Positions 1 to 8,518 of a DNA stretch of 64,000 bases are shown piece after piece. Numbering within the stretch: position 1 is the stretch's first letter; the number at the start of each line of letters is the position of its first letter. The translations under genes were made by a program, and so were the position numbers. The notes under the pieces are model-generated. The model was given only the letters and a program-made list of their open reading frames with translations. It had not been told where the DNA came from and made no database searches. The DNA comes from an uncultured Rhodospirillaceae bacterium (GTDB lineage Bacteria > Pseudomonadota > Alphaproteobacteria > UBA8366): assembly GCA_913043025.1 (NCBI GenBank), contig CAJWLM010000001.1, positions 62,001-126,000 of the forward strand, written 5' to 3'.

Positions 1-650
1 CTCGTCGGTCTCCTGATGGGTATGCTCGGAAACTCGAACAACTTGGGATAACGATAGAGCCAGAAAATATAATAACATCAGGAGTGGCAGTGGGAAATTT
101 TGTCAGGCAGCTTGATGCTCCCCCAAAAGTTCATATCATTGGAAGTGCAGCATTGCGCAAATTAGTTCTTGCTGCAGGAGCATTGGAGAGTGATGAAGCG
201 GAGTACGTGATCGCAGGGATTGATCTTGACCTCAGTATGGGAGATTTTACGATTGCTGTTCGGCACTTGATTAACGGAGCTAAGCTTCTAGCTACCAACA
301 CCGATGCCATAATTCCCACCCAAGATGGCCCTGAGCCTGAAGCGGGCTCGGTAGTGGCTTTTTTAGAGGCTTCAAGCGGGCAGCAGGCGCGTAATTTTGG
401 CAAGCCTCAGCAAGCAATTTTTGATTTGGCAATCGAGCGTGTAGGGGTTCCACGGGACTCAATAGTTATGATTGGTGACACTTTGGCGACAGATATTGCC
501 GGTGCCACCAGTGCGGGTTTGCGCTCAATTCTCGTGGAATCTGGAAATCCTATTTCTGATTTTGAACAAGATATAATGCCTACAATGAGGATTGCTAATC
601 TCGGACAAGCCTTACCTTTCATATTAAAAAATACAGAAAAAACCGAGTAA
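1..650 (+). CDS. HAD-IIA family sugar/nucleotide phosphatase, 5'-truncated by window edge
   Basis: The reading frame is open from base 3, so the gene starts before the window; a GTG at 84 is only an internal codon. The first visible residues (RRSPDGYARKLEQLGI, then an IITSG segment) match the part of HAD subfamily IIA (NagD-like) proteins that follows the 'TNS.R' motif and leads into the C2 cap. Near the C-terminus the run VMIGDTLATDI is HAD motif IV, with the acidic pair that binds Mg2+. The nucleophile Asp motif (DxDG) would lie upstream of the window. The likely role is a cytosolic phosphatase on a small phosphorylated metabolite; the substrate cannot be told. It converges on nrdB, whose terminator lies between them. 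Confidence 0.8.
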   Translation, partial: RRSPDGYARKLEQLGITIEPENIITSGVAVGNFVRQLDAPPKVHIIGSAALRKLVLAAGALESDEAEYVIAGIDLDLSMGDFTIAVRHLINGAKLLATNTDAIIPTQDGPEPEAGSVVAFLEASSGQQARNFGKPQQAIFDLAIERVGVPRDSIVMIGDTLATDIAGATSAGLRSILVESGNPISDFEQDIMPTMRIANLGQALPFILKNTEKTE

Positions 651-841
651 ACTTTTCAGTTTTTCAAAGATTTCGTCATTTTAGGAAAATTCACTTTCAC
701 CACGAAAAATGGTTCTTATGCTTTTGGCGCGCCATTCCGTGTGTATTCTAGAGCTTAGAACTATCTTTCATAGGGCCAAAAGTGTAGCCGCGGAGCGTAA
801 TGATTAATTTTTTATTTCTCTGGTGCTGAATTTTAAAAAAT

Positions 842-871
842 CCCCCCAGCTCGGGACATTGAGCTGGGGGG
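842..871 (-). terminator. Rho-independent terminator of nrdAB
   Basis: A perfect 11-bp stem (CCCCCCAGCTC paired with GAGCTGGGGGG) with an 8-nt loop. Read on the minus strand it is followed by a T-rich run (complement of 835-841). It lies about 45 bases past the nrdB stop. A second, weaker hairpin (877-884 with 892-899) lies between it and the stop codon. Confidence 0.88.
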
Positions 872-914
872 TTAGTAGCCCTTAAAAAGAGTAAGGGCTT
901 CTTCCAGGGAGGAA

Positions 915-1874
915 CTAGTCGAAAGCTTCGTCCCACGTGCCGCGAGTTGCGGCCTTAGAGTATTCAGTGGCACGGTTTTCAAAGAAGTTTGCATGCTCGA
1001 CACCGTTCAGCATTTCGTCGAGCCACGGGAACGGATTTTTCTCAATATGATGCATTGGCTGTAAGCCAAGTTGCATTAATCTGCGGTCAGCAATGTATCT
1101 TATGTAACTTTTAACTCCGTCGGCATCGATACCTTCCACTCCCCCAAGTTCAAATGCTAGATCTATAAAGGCATCTTCGTGGTTTACGACCGTAGAGCAA
1201 TTTACGTATAACTCGTGCTGCAATTTTTCATTCCATACCTCATCATTTTCTTTAATGAAGGTACGGAAAAGCCTGATAATTGAGGCAGTATGTAAACTTT
1301 CGTCTCTTACCGACCACGAAACAATTTGCCCCATGCCTTTCATTTTGTTGAATCTTGGAAAGTTCATTAGGATCGCAAAACTAGCAAATAGTTGTAAACC
1401 TTCTGTAAATGCTCCAAATACTGCCAAAGTTTTTGCAATATCCTCTTTCGTCTCTACGCCCCATTGCTGCATATAGTCATACTTATCTTTCATTTCTTTA
1501 TATTTTAAGAAGGCTTGATACTCATCTTCTGGCATGCCGAGGGTATCCAATAGATGTGAGTAAGCCGCAATGTGGATAGTTTCGATATTTGAAAAAGCTG
1601 CAAGCATCATCTGTATCTCTGTTGGCTGAAATACACGTGAATAATTTTTCATGTAGCAGTTATTTACTTCAACATCAGATTGCGTGAAAAATCTGAAAAT
1701 TTGCGTGAGCAGGTTACGCTCTGCATCCGATAATTTATTGCGCCAATCTTTAACGTCATCGGCGAGCGGCACTTCCTCAGGAAGCCAGTGCACTCGTTGC
1801 TGTGTCAGCCAAGCATCATATGCCCATGGGTATTGAAATGGTTTGTATATTGGGTCTGATTTTAATAGCGACAT
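915..1874 (-). CDS. nrdB: Ribonucleoside-diphosphate reductase, beta subunit (class Ia)
   Basis: The small subunit of aerobic ribonucleotide reductase. It holds the di-iron/tyrosyl radical cofactor that starts reduction of ribonucleotides in the alpha subunit. The 319 residues show the ferritin-like fold signatures: an Asp ligand in FFTQSDVEVN, the Glu and His ligands and the radical Tyr in ETIHIAAYSH, and later ligands around SVRDESLHT. Because the Tyr is present this is a conventional tyrosyl-radical protein. It lies 53 bases downstream of nrdA on the same strand and precedes a strong terminator, so the two form one operon that ends here. Confidence 0.96.
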   Translation of the reverse strand: MSLLKSDPIYKPFQYPWAYDAWLTQQRVHWLPEEVPLADDVKDWRNKLSDAERNLLTQIFRFFTQSDVEVNNCYMKNYSRVFQPTEIQMMLAAFSNIETIHIAAYSHLLDTLGMPEDEYQAFLKYKEMKDKYDYMQQWGVETKEDIAKTLAVFGAFTEGLQLFASFAILMNFPRFNKMKGMGQIVSWSVRDESLHTASIIRLFRTFIKENDEVWNEKLQHELYVNCSTVVNHEDAFIDLAFELGGVEGIDADGVKSYIRYIADRRLMQLGLQPMHHIEKNPFPWLDEMLNGVEHANFFENRATEYSKAATRGTWDEAFD

Positions 1875-1927
1875 TTTTTTGTTTAGTCCTTGATTTTGGC
1901 GCTTGAGGGCACGAATTTAAGGCCTGT

Positions 1928-3946
1928 CTATTGGCAGGCTAAACATTCCTCATAGTCGATTTGGGTTGCATCATATTTGTCATCTTGATTTTCAAGATGC
2001 GGGTTCGTTGCTTCATCTCTAGTCGTTTGGGTAGCAACAACTTCTGCTCTCTGGATTGATTTAGACCGACAGTAGTAGAGTGTTTTTACGCCTTTTTTCC
2101 AAGCTTGAAGGTGTAACTGATGAAGGTCTCGCTTATGAACGTCTGCTGTAAGAAAAAGGTTCACTGATTGTGATTGACAAATTTTAGGCGCACGGTCTGC
2201 TGCATGCTCTATTATCCAACGTTGATCTAATTCAAATGCGGTACGAAAAACATCTTTTTCATCTTGACTTAGAAAGTCCAGATGTTGGACCGAACCCTCA
2301 TTGGTTGTGATTGAGGTCCATACCTCTTCGGTGTCTTTGCCTTTTTTTGCAAGTAATTGTTTAAGATGTTTGTTACGAACGTTAAATGAGCCAGATAGAG
2401 TTTTATGAGTGAAACTATTTGCTGCCACAGGCTCAATACCCGGAGAGGTACCTCCGCAAATAATTGATGTTGATGCATTCGGAGCTATGGTCATCTTTGA
2501 TGAAAACCGTTCCATTATGTTGAATTCTGCCGCGTCTGGGCATGCGCCGCGTTCTTCGCCAAGCTTAACTGAAGCGTTGTTAGCTTGACCTCGAATGTGA
2601 TCAAACATTCGTTTATTCCAGACCTTTGCCATAGCACTCTCAAAAGGAATCATCTTTGATTGCAAGAAAGAATGAAAGCCCATTACGCCCAGCCCAACTG
2701 AACGCTCGCGCATAGCCGAGTAAGTCGCTTTTTTAAAATCATCCTGAGCATTATCTATGAAGTCACTCAAGACATTATCGAGGAACCTCATTGAATCCTC
2801 TATGAAAGTTGGATGATCTTCCCACTCGGCAAAACGTTCTAGATTAACCGAGCTAATACAACACACAGCAGTTCGGTCACCACCATCTTTATCCCGGCCG
2901 GTTGGCAGTGTAATTTCGGTGCAAAGATTTGACATTTTGACATGTAGCCCAGCAAGCTTGTGATGCTCGGGGATAGCTCGATTTACATGATCAATAAAAA
3001 TTAAATATGGTTCTCCCGTCTCTACCCGTGCAGTCAGAATTCGAATCCAAAGATCTCGTGCACATACTTTCCGTAAAACAGTGCCATCTTTAGGACTTGT
3101 AAGGCCCCATTCTTCATCATTTTCTACGGCACGCATGAATGAGTCAGGTATTACAATACCGTGATGCAAGTTTAGAGCTTTTCGGTTAGGATCACCTCCT
3201 GTCGGACGCCGCATTTCTATAAATTCTTCAATTTCAGGGTGGCTTACGGGAACATAAACAGCCGCTGAACCTCTGCGGAGCGAACCTTGACTGATGGCAA
3301 GTGTCATAGAGTCCATAACTCGAATGAATGGCACAATGCCCGAAGTCTTCCCGTTAGCACCAACTTGTTCTCCGATTGAGCGTAAATTACCCCAATAACT
3401 TCCTATTCCACCGCCGCGTGCTGCGAGCCAAACATTTTCATTCCAAAGGTCTACGATACCATCCAAGCTATCACCCGCTTCGTTTAAGAAACATGAAATT
3501 GGCAGCCCCCTATTCGTGCCACCATTTGAAAGGATTGGGGTTGATGGAGTAAGCCATAACTTGCTTAAATAATCGTATAATCGTTGTGCATGTGCAGAAT
3601 CGTCTCCATAATGCAGTGCAACCCGACCAAAAAGATCTTGGAAACTCTCACCTGGCATTAAATATCGATCTGATAACGTTTCCTTGCCAAAAGTTGTTAG
3701 CAACTGATCACGACTGCGATCTAAGGTGATACGATTACCACGCTCATTCTGAACAGTATCTCGCACGTCTTCAGTCAGTTTCTTATCTAATTCACAGTTT
3801 GTGTTAATGACCGGATCAGGTGACTGTTGTGTGGTTTTTTTCAAAACCCCGTTTATGGATTCTTCTATGTTCGAGTCAAAAAAGTTATCCACAACCGCGT
3901 CTTCAAGGGTCTCTTCCCCTAAATATGTATCGGTTGCGTCGCTCAT
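1928..3946 (-). CDS. nrdA: Ribonucleoside-diphosphate reductase, alpha subunit (class Ia)
   Basis: The catalytic subunit of ribonucleotide reductase; it makes deoxynucleotides with NrdB and a thioredoxin or glutaredoxin donor. Visible motifs are the active-site Cys in LPISCFLN, the thiyl-radical Cys and Glu in NLCTEITLPTG, the partner Cys in VCCISSVNL, and a C-terminal shuttle pair (ECLACQ). The open frame reaches 3979, but the ATG at 3946 has an AGGAGGGG ribosome site just upstream and is preferred, giving 672 residues. The first ~70 residues are acidic and show no ATP-cone signature, so dATP activity control may be missing. The promoter region carries paired NrdR boxes. Confidence 0.96.
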   Translation of the reverse strand: MSDATDTYLGEETLEDAVVDNFFDSNIEESINGVLKKTTQQSPDPVINTNCELDKKLTEDVRDTVQNERGNRITLDRSRDQLLTTFGKETLSDRYLMPGESFQDLFGRVALHYGDDSAHAQRLYDYLSKLWLTPSTPILSNGGTNRGLPISCFLNEAGDSLDGIVDLWNENVWLAARGGGIGSYWGNLRSIGEQVGANGKTSGIVPFIRVMDSMTLAISQGSLRRGSAAVYVPVSHPEIEEFIEMRRPTGGDPNRKALNLHHGIVIPDSFMRAVENDEEWGLTSPKDGTVLRKVCARDLWIRILTARVETGEPYLIFIDHVNRAIPEHHKLAGLHVKMSNLCTEITLPTGRDKDGGDRTAVCCISSVNLERFAEWEDHPTFIEDSMRFLDNVLSDFIDNAQDDFKKATYSAMRERSVGLGVMGFHSFLQSKMIPFESAMAKVWNKRMFDHIRGQANNASVKLGEERGACPDAAEFNIMERFSSKMTIAPNASTSIICGGTSPGIEPVAANSFTHKTLSGSFNVRNKHLKQLLAKKGKDTEEVWTSITTNEGSVQHLDFLSQDEKDVFRTAFELDQRWIIEHAADRAPKICQSQSVNLFLTADVHKRDLHQLHLQAWKKGVKTLYYCRSKSIQRAEVVATQTTRDEATNPHLENQDDKYDATQIDYEECLACQ

Positions 3947-3991
3947 ATCCCCTCCTATCCACAGCTGTGGAAAGAACAAACTGTGTATAAA

Positions 3992-4038
3992 ACACTATAT
4001 TTCGTAAATTACGTTTTTCAACATACCATATATTGCAA
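3992..4038. promoter_or_regulatory. Tandem NrdR boxes upstream of nrdAB
   Basis: Two imperfect palindromes resemble the NrdR consensus (acaCwATATaTwGtgt): 3992-4007 (12 of 16 positions by eye) and 4023-4038 (11 of 16, with a clean CATATAT core). Their starts are 31 bases apart, three helical turns, which is the usual spacing for cooperative NrdR binding. The nrdR gene itself is not in the window. Confidence 0.7.
3994..4021 (-). promoter_or_regulatory. Predicted sigma70 promoter of nrdAB
   Basis: On the minus strand a -35-like TTGAAA (complement of 4016-4021) is followed after 16 bases by a -10-like TATAGT (complement of 3994-3999). The -10 lies inside NrdR box 1 and the -35 is directly next to box 2, the expected geometry for repression. 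Transcription would start about 40 bases before the nrdA ATG. Confidence 0.6.
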
Positions 4039-4129
4039 TTCTGTCACCTAGAACAGAGTGTGAACATGCAAATTTATGAATAAATATCTGTTTCGGGCCG
4101 CACGATATTACAAAGTTGCTTCGAATTAT

Positions 4130-4144
4130 GTTCTATTTTTGTTC
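4130..4144. promoter_or_regulatory. Possible LexA (SOS) box, alphaproteobacterial type
   Basis: An exact direct repeat GTTC-N7-GTTC, the form of LexA operator known from alphaproteobacteria. It lies about 185 bases upstream of the nrdA ATG and about 110 bases upstream of the predicted -35, so it would have to act on a second, more distal promoter. Chance occurrence in AT-rich DNA is possible. Confidence 0.4.
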
Positions 4145-4383
4145 TTTTTCCAAGAAAAAATTTGTTCTCTCATTAAACTTTCGGCCTCGCAAGGCTTTCT
4201 TTAAGGCATTCTGTGGCCCGTAAAAAAATAGAAATGGAGTTGTGCTCAACGGAAAATTTGAAGTCATTTTAGACTCAAAAAATACTAACTATTCGGCCTC
4301 AGAAGCAGATCACACATGAAATCATGCGCAGGAAAAATTGCTGAGGATATTTTGAGTGTAACCTATAGTGACGCCCATTCTGT

Positions 4384-5502
4384 TTATCGGCGTTGCAGCC
4401 AAATGCCCGAGACAACTAACAAAGTCATCGACCAATAAATAAGGTCTAGCGATACTGTTGCTATAAGGCTGCCCGCTATGAGTGGTCCGCCAGCCGCGCC
4501 TACATCACGCCAGGTTTGCCCTATAGCTATACGGCGAAGAGCCGTCTCCTCAGTATTACGAAGTGCTATTTCTGCGGGCCAGAGTGCTGCGATGAAAGAG
4601 CGTCCCAATACAGCTAACAGGCCTCCCACGTACAAAGAGCCATACGCTAAGAATGCAAACCCAACTGCAGTTATTAAAGTGGACCAAAAAAGAAGTAAAT
4701 TAGTACCATATTTATCACCCAAAATACCGCCCAGTGGAGCTAACAATGCTTCTGAACCGCGACGAATCCCCAGTAGAACTCCCCCAGCAATCATGGCGGA
4801 GTTGATTGAGCTTACCTCTGCAATACTCAAAGTTATGGCCATGGCAAAGACGCCATCGACAGTAAAACCAGCAATGAACATGAACCAATCAAAGCGATTA
4901 GGTGTAGGAAGCCACTGTGTTTTTTTTGGTTTTGGCTTCCGCCCCTCCTTTGGTAGTAGTAGGGCGACCGGAATAGCCACTGTACTTATAACGCCAAGCA
5001 CAATAAATATCTCAGTTGGCCCAATGGCTATTGCTCCAAGTGGACCCAAAAGAAGGACAGCTGTTGGGCAGATTTGTTGGACTGAGCGGCTAAAACCTAC
5101 TCTTGTTCCAGCCTTGGATCTATCCTTAACAGCATATGCGAACACTACTAACGTGAGAGACGCAAAACAAAGCCCCCATGTAACTCTTGCAATAAGCAAG
5201 ATTGGCCAGCCGGTTGTAAGCCCATAGGCTAATGTTGAGAGAGAAGCCGCTATAGCTGATATTATGGCGAGGTTACGGGGTCCAATGCGCTCCGCAAAGG
5301 CGGCAATAGCGCCGTACGCGAAAATCCGTATTAATCGGTTTGCAGCCAAGAGAACGCCAACCCAAAATATGGTAACGCCAAACAACTCGGCATTTACCGG
5401 CAATATGACATAGATTAGTACATCACCTAATAGTGCCAAAGACAGTACTGCCGCAGACAGCAAAGTGGGTCCAACACCTAACGCCTTCTCAGCTTTTTTC
5501 AT
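4384..5502 (-). CDS. Major facilitator superfamily transporter
   Basis: A 372-residue integral membrane protein with about 11-12 hydrophobic segments, close to the usual MFS length. The loop after helix 2 reads FAERIGPRNLAI, a variant of the MFS A-motif (GxxxDRxGRR), and the matching loop in the second half reads GGILGDKYGTN. It is probably a proton-coupled exporter or importer in the inner membrane; the substrate cannot be inferred. It is the last gene of a minus-strand group with the quinone oxidoreductase (27 bases away) and the ketopantoate-reductase-like gene. Confidence 0.85.
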   Translation of the reverse strand: MKKAEKALGVGPTLLSAAVLSLALLGDVLIYVILPVNAELFGVTIFWVGVLLAANRLIRIFAYGAIAAFAERIGPRNLAIISAIAASLSTLAYGLTTGWPILLIARVTWGLCFASLTLVVFAYAVKDRSKAGTRVGFSRSVQQICPTAVLLLGPLGAIAIGPTEIFIVLGVISTVAIPVALLLPKEGRKPKPKKTQWLPTPNRFDWFMFIAGFTVDGVFAMAITLSIAEVSSINSAMIAGGVLLGIRRGSEALLAPLGGILGDKYGTNLLLFWSTLITAVGFAFLAYGSLYVGGLLAVLGRSFIAALWPAEIALRNTEETALRRIAIGQTWRDVGAAGGPLIAGSLIATVSLDLIYWSMTLLVVSGIWLQRR

Positions 5503-5529
5503 ATTCCATACTTCTTATGCATTGCCAAC

Positions 5530-6519
5530 TTAGCTGTTTTTCAGCAATAGTTTTCCTTTGGTTGCTCCAGCTTCCATAATTTGATGCGCCTCCTTTGTTT
5601 TGAATAATGGTACGATTTTGTCGATGTTGACGTTCAGTTTGCCCTGTCGATATAGATCGAAAAGATCTCCAGATCGCATCAATCTTTCTTCGCGGTTCGA
5701 TATATAGTCAGCCAGATGCGGGCGAGTGAAAAATACCGACCCAGCTTCGGCAAGAGCCAATGGGCTAATAGCTTCGACAGGTCCGGACGCAGCCCCATAG
5801 TTAACACAAGTACCTCGTTTCTTAGTTGCCCGTAGGCTGTCAGCAATAGTTATTTTTCCAATGGAGTCATAGACTACATGCACACCCTCTCCATTGGTAA
5901 GCTCAAGCACTAACTCGGCAAAATTTTCTTTCTTGTACAAAATCGTGTGGTCGGCGCCATTGACTAGAGCCAAGTCAGCTTTTTCTTGGCTGCCAACTAG
6001 TGCAAAAACTTTCGCCCCACGAGCCTTTGCAAGTTGAACCAATAGTTGTCCAACTCCGCCTGACGCCGCGTGAATGAGGCATCGATGGTTAGGACCTATA
6101 GGGAATAGTGAGTGCGTGAGATAATGGGCTGTTGATCCTTGTAACATTAATGCGGTGGCGATATCGAAAGGAATATCCTCTGGTACCGGTATGATTTTCC
6201 AGGCGGCAACTTTGGCGAATTCGGCATAAGAACCGAGTTCTGTGCAATAGGCAACACGATCCCCCAGGTTAAGGTTTCTTACACCTTTGCCAAGAGCCTT
6301 AATAATCCCGGCTCCCTCCATCCCAAGCGTCATTGGCAAACTTTGTGCATAGGTTTGCGAATTGGCGTACAGCCCATTTCGCATATAGATATCAATGAAA
6401 TTTACACCTGCTATTTCGATATCAATTAAGACCTCATTTTCTTGTGGAACGGGAGTTGGAATCTCATCGTAAGAGAGACGACTTTGATCGCCATATTCTG
6501 CTACCCGTATTGCTTTCAT
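5530..6519 (-). CDS. NADPH:quinone oxidoreductase-like zinc-free alcohol dehydrogenase family protein
   Basis: 329 residues of the medium-chain dehydrogenase/reductase superfamily, quinone oxidoreductase branch. The N-terminal GroES-like domain has the typical IAGVNFIDIYMRNGLY segment. The Rossmann domain carries HAASGGVGQLLVQLAKARGA, the NADPH-binding signature. No structural zinc Cys cluster is seen, as expected for QOR. It would reduce quinones or alpha,beta-unsaturated carbonyls with NADPH in the cytosol. Its start overlaps the stop of the upstream ketopantoate-reductase-like gene by 4 bases (ATGA), so the two are translationally coupled. Confidence 0.88.
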   Translation of the reverse strand: MKAIRVAEYGDQSRLSYDEIPTPVPQENEVLIDIEIAGVNFIDIYMRNGLYANSQTYAQSLPMTLGMEGAGIIKALGKGVRNLNLGDRVAYCTELGSYAEFAKVAAWKIIPVPEDIPFDIATALMLQGSTAHYLTHSLFPIGPNHRCLIHAASGGVGQLLVQLAKARGAKVFALVGSQEKADLALVNGADHTILYKKENFAELVLELTNGEGVHVVYDSIGKITIADSLRATKKRGTCVNYGAASGPVEAISPLALAEAGSVFFTRPHLADYISNREERLMRSGDLFDLYRQGKLNVNIDKIVPLFKTKEAHQIMEAGATKGKLLLKNS

Positions 6520-7520
6520 ATGCTATTCGCTTTGCTTTCCATGCGGGAATAAAGTCCAGCCAGTTGAGCTTTTTGGCAAGTAAGCGCATAGACTAAGTCA
6601 ATGGTTGGTGTCGCTATTTGGGCGAGTCTGCCTAATTCTGATACAGAGCCAACAAGCGCATCGAGTTCGAGTGATTTTCCGGCTTCAAAGTCCTGTAGTG
6701 TGGATGATTTGGCATTACCAAGAGTGGCAAGGCCATTTAAGCGTTTGTTGATCTCAGGACAAGCATTGGAGCCGAAGGCCTTAGCCACTGAGGAGGCTTC
6801 TTTGATTATATTGTGTAATACATCGCGCATGCCGGGTGCACCGAAGATGCCTTCAAATCCTGATTCCAGCAGCACGCTCACGGGGTTACCTGTGATATTT
6901 GAATACAGCTTAGACCAAATTTCGGATCGTATATCCGGTGTAGGTTGGATTCTCAGCCCGCTTGGAGTGAGAGCAGCGACTACACGTTTCACTCTATCGC
7001 TTTCGCTATTGTTTGGCTCACCAATGAGGAAGGTACCACCAGCGTTATGTTCAACTATACCGGGTTTTATAATGTTGCTTGCGATGTGAACTACACAACC
7101 CAAAGCCTTCTCTGGACCAAAAGTTTTTAGTATGTGTCCACCGGGATCAACACTATCCAAATATTCCGCTGAATGATTGTTGTCGATACCATGGAAGAAC
7201 CACCACGGAATGCCGTTTACGATATGCATAACAGTTGTATCAGCACCAATCAAAGGTTCAATTTGAGCAAGTGCGGGTGTTAGGGTATGGGCTTTGACCC
7301 CTAAAATTAAAAGGTCTTGTTGGCCAAGTGATGAAGTGTTGTCGGTAGATTTAATTTTAACTTTCCACTCTCCATCTCTGTCGCGGATTCTGAGTCCCTC
7401 TTTTTGGATTGCCTTCAAATGGGTGCCGCGGGCAACGATTGTAACAGCAGCACCGCCCCTTATCATTCGGCCGGCAAGTATACTACCAACTGCACCGGCT
7501 CCAAATATACATATCCTCAT
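6516..7520 (-). CDS. 2-dehydropantoate 2-reductase family protein (ApbA/PanE-like)
   Basis: 334 residues with an N-terminal Rossmann motif ICIFGAGAVGSILAGRM that binds NAD(P)H and a C-terminal helical domain with the catalytic Lys and Asn region IWSKLYSNITGNP. The family reduces 2-ketopantoate in pantothenate synthesis, but many members act on other 2-oxo acids. Here the neighbours are a quinone oxidoreductase and an MFS permease rather than pan genes, so a catabolic role is equally possible. First gene of the minus-strand group, divergent from the MaoC pair. Confidence 0.85.
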   Translation of the reverse strand: MRICIFGAGAVGSILAGRMIRGGAAVTIVARGTHLKAIQKEGLRIRDRDGEWKVKIKSTDNTSSLGQQDLLILGVKAHTLTPALAQIEPLIGADTTVMHIVNGIPWWFFHGIDNNHSAEYLDSVDPGGHILKTFGPEKALGCVVHIASNIIKPGIVEHNAGGTFLIGEPNNSESDRVKRVVAALTPSGLRIQPTPDIRSEIWSKLYSNITGNPVSVLLESGFEGIFGAPGMRDVLHNIIKEASSVAKAFGSNACPEINKRLNGLATLGNAKSSTLQDFEAGKSLELDALVGSVSELGRLAQIATPTIDLVYALTCQKAQLAGLYSRMESKANSI

Positions 7521-7651
7521 GCTAAGGTACTCATTACTAATTCAACTGGATTAATGGCCTCGAAATAAGCATGCGTCAATGCTGTTGGCTCTCGACGAAA
7601 AGTGGTAAGCGTAATAAGTTATATGAAAGGGTGTACTTGTGGAGAGAATCT

Positions 7652-8518
7652 ATGATTAATGAAAAAAGTTTGGAAGAGGCCAGAGCATGGATAGGAAGGT
7701 CTAAGACCCTTGAAGGCATTGTGACTCCTTACGCTGCCAGCTGTATGGCGGCGACGTTAGACCGAAAGAGTTTTGAATTCCAGAATGGTGACGATGTCCC
7801 ATCTGTTTGGTACAGGCTCGGATTTCCTGAGCTTTCACCGTTGTCTGCTTGTGGCCGTGACGGCCATCCGGCACTTGGGGAATTTATGCCCCCGAGTCCG
7901 TTACCTCGACGAATGTACGGTGGAACGACGATGACTTTTAATCATCCAGTTAGGGTTGGTGAGCCGATAACTAAGATCATGAGCATAGCAGACGTGACAG
8001 CTAAGGAAGGCCGTTCCGGGGATTTAATGTTTGTTACGGTTCGTCAGGAAATTGCTGATAAAGATGGGGTGGCTATTACAGATGATCGCATGCAAATTTA
8101 TCGTGGAGAAGCAACGGCCGGCTCAAGTGCAAGTCATAAGCCAGCTCAGCCCCCAGAAGGGGCACAATGGATCAAAGAAATAGAACCATCTCCGATTTTG
8201 TTATTCAGGTTTTCGGCGCTGACAATGAATAGTCACCGTATACATTATGATCGGTCTTACGTGACTGAAGTTGAGGGGTATCCGGGGCTCGTTTTCAACG
8301 GTGGACTCACAATGATTATGCTTTTAGAGCTTTTTCATGAAAATAAGCCTAAAGCGACCTTAAAGACAATCAAAGTAATGGCGCGTTCCGCACTTTATGA
8401 TATAGCCCCCTTTACTGTTAATGGAAAGGAAGGGGAAGAGCCGGGGACTGCCAGTTTGTGGGCGGTCAATCCGACTGGTGGATTAGCTTACACGGTAGAT
8501 GTGGAGTACGAGGAATGA
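7652..8518 (+). CDS. MaoC-like hydratase/dehydratase (FAS1-like dehydratase domain), copy 1
   Basis: 288 residues with two hot-dog halves. The N-terminal half (about 1-150) matches the FAS1-like dehydratase fold; the C-terminal half has the run RFSALTMNSHRIHYD, the hydratase motif with the catalytic Asn-His pair seen in mesaconyl-C4-CoA hydratase and HTD2-like enzymes. It probably adds or removes water on an acyl-CoA. The open frame begins at 7571 but the ATG at 7652 has a GGAGAG site 4 bases upstream and fits the family. It overlaps the next gene by 4 bases. Confidence 0.82.
   Translation: MINEKSLEEARAWIGRSKTLEGIVTPYAASCMAATLDRKSFEFQNGDDVPSVWYRLGFPELSPLSACGRDGHPALGEFMPPSPLPRRMYGGTTMTFNHPVRVGEPITKIMSIADVTAKEGRSGDLMFVTVRQEIADKDGVAITDDRMQIYRGEATAGSSASHKPAQPPEGAQWIKEIEPSPILLFRFSALTMNSHRIHYDRSYVTEVEGYPGLVFNGGLTMIMLLELFHENKPKATLKTIKVMARSALYDIAPFTVNGKEGEEPGTASLWAVNPTGGLAYTVDVEYEE

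Larger units (their letters stand above)
3947..4383. other. Intergenic region upstream of nrdA
   Basis: 437 bases without a gene. It holds the nrdA ribosome site, a DnaA-box-like CTATCCACA at about 3955-3963 (one mismatch to TTATCCACA), the nrdA promoter with two NrdR boxes, and the possible SOS box. Nothing was recognised between about 4150 and the end of the MFS gene at 4384. Confidence 0.6.

Noticed and set aside
3955-3963. DnaA box controlling nrdA
   Set aside because: A single site with one mismatch that overlaps the ribosome-binding region; too weak to call alone.
4478-5227. 249-residue open frame on the plus strand inside the MFS gene
   Set aside because: It is antisense to a clear membrane protein, is rich in Pro, Ser and Arg, and has no ribosome site.
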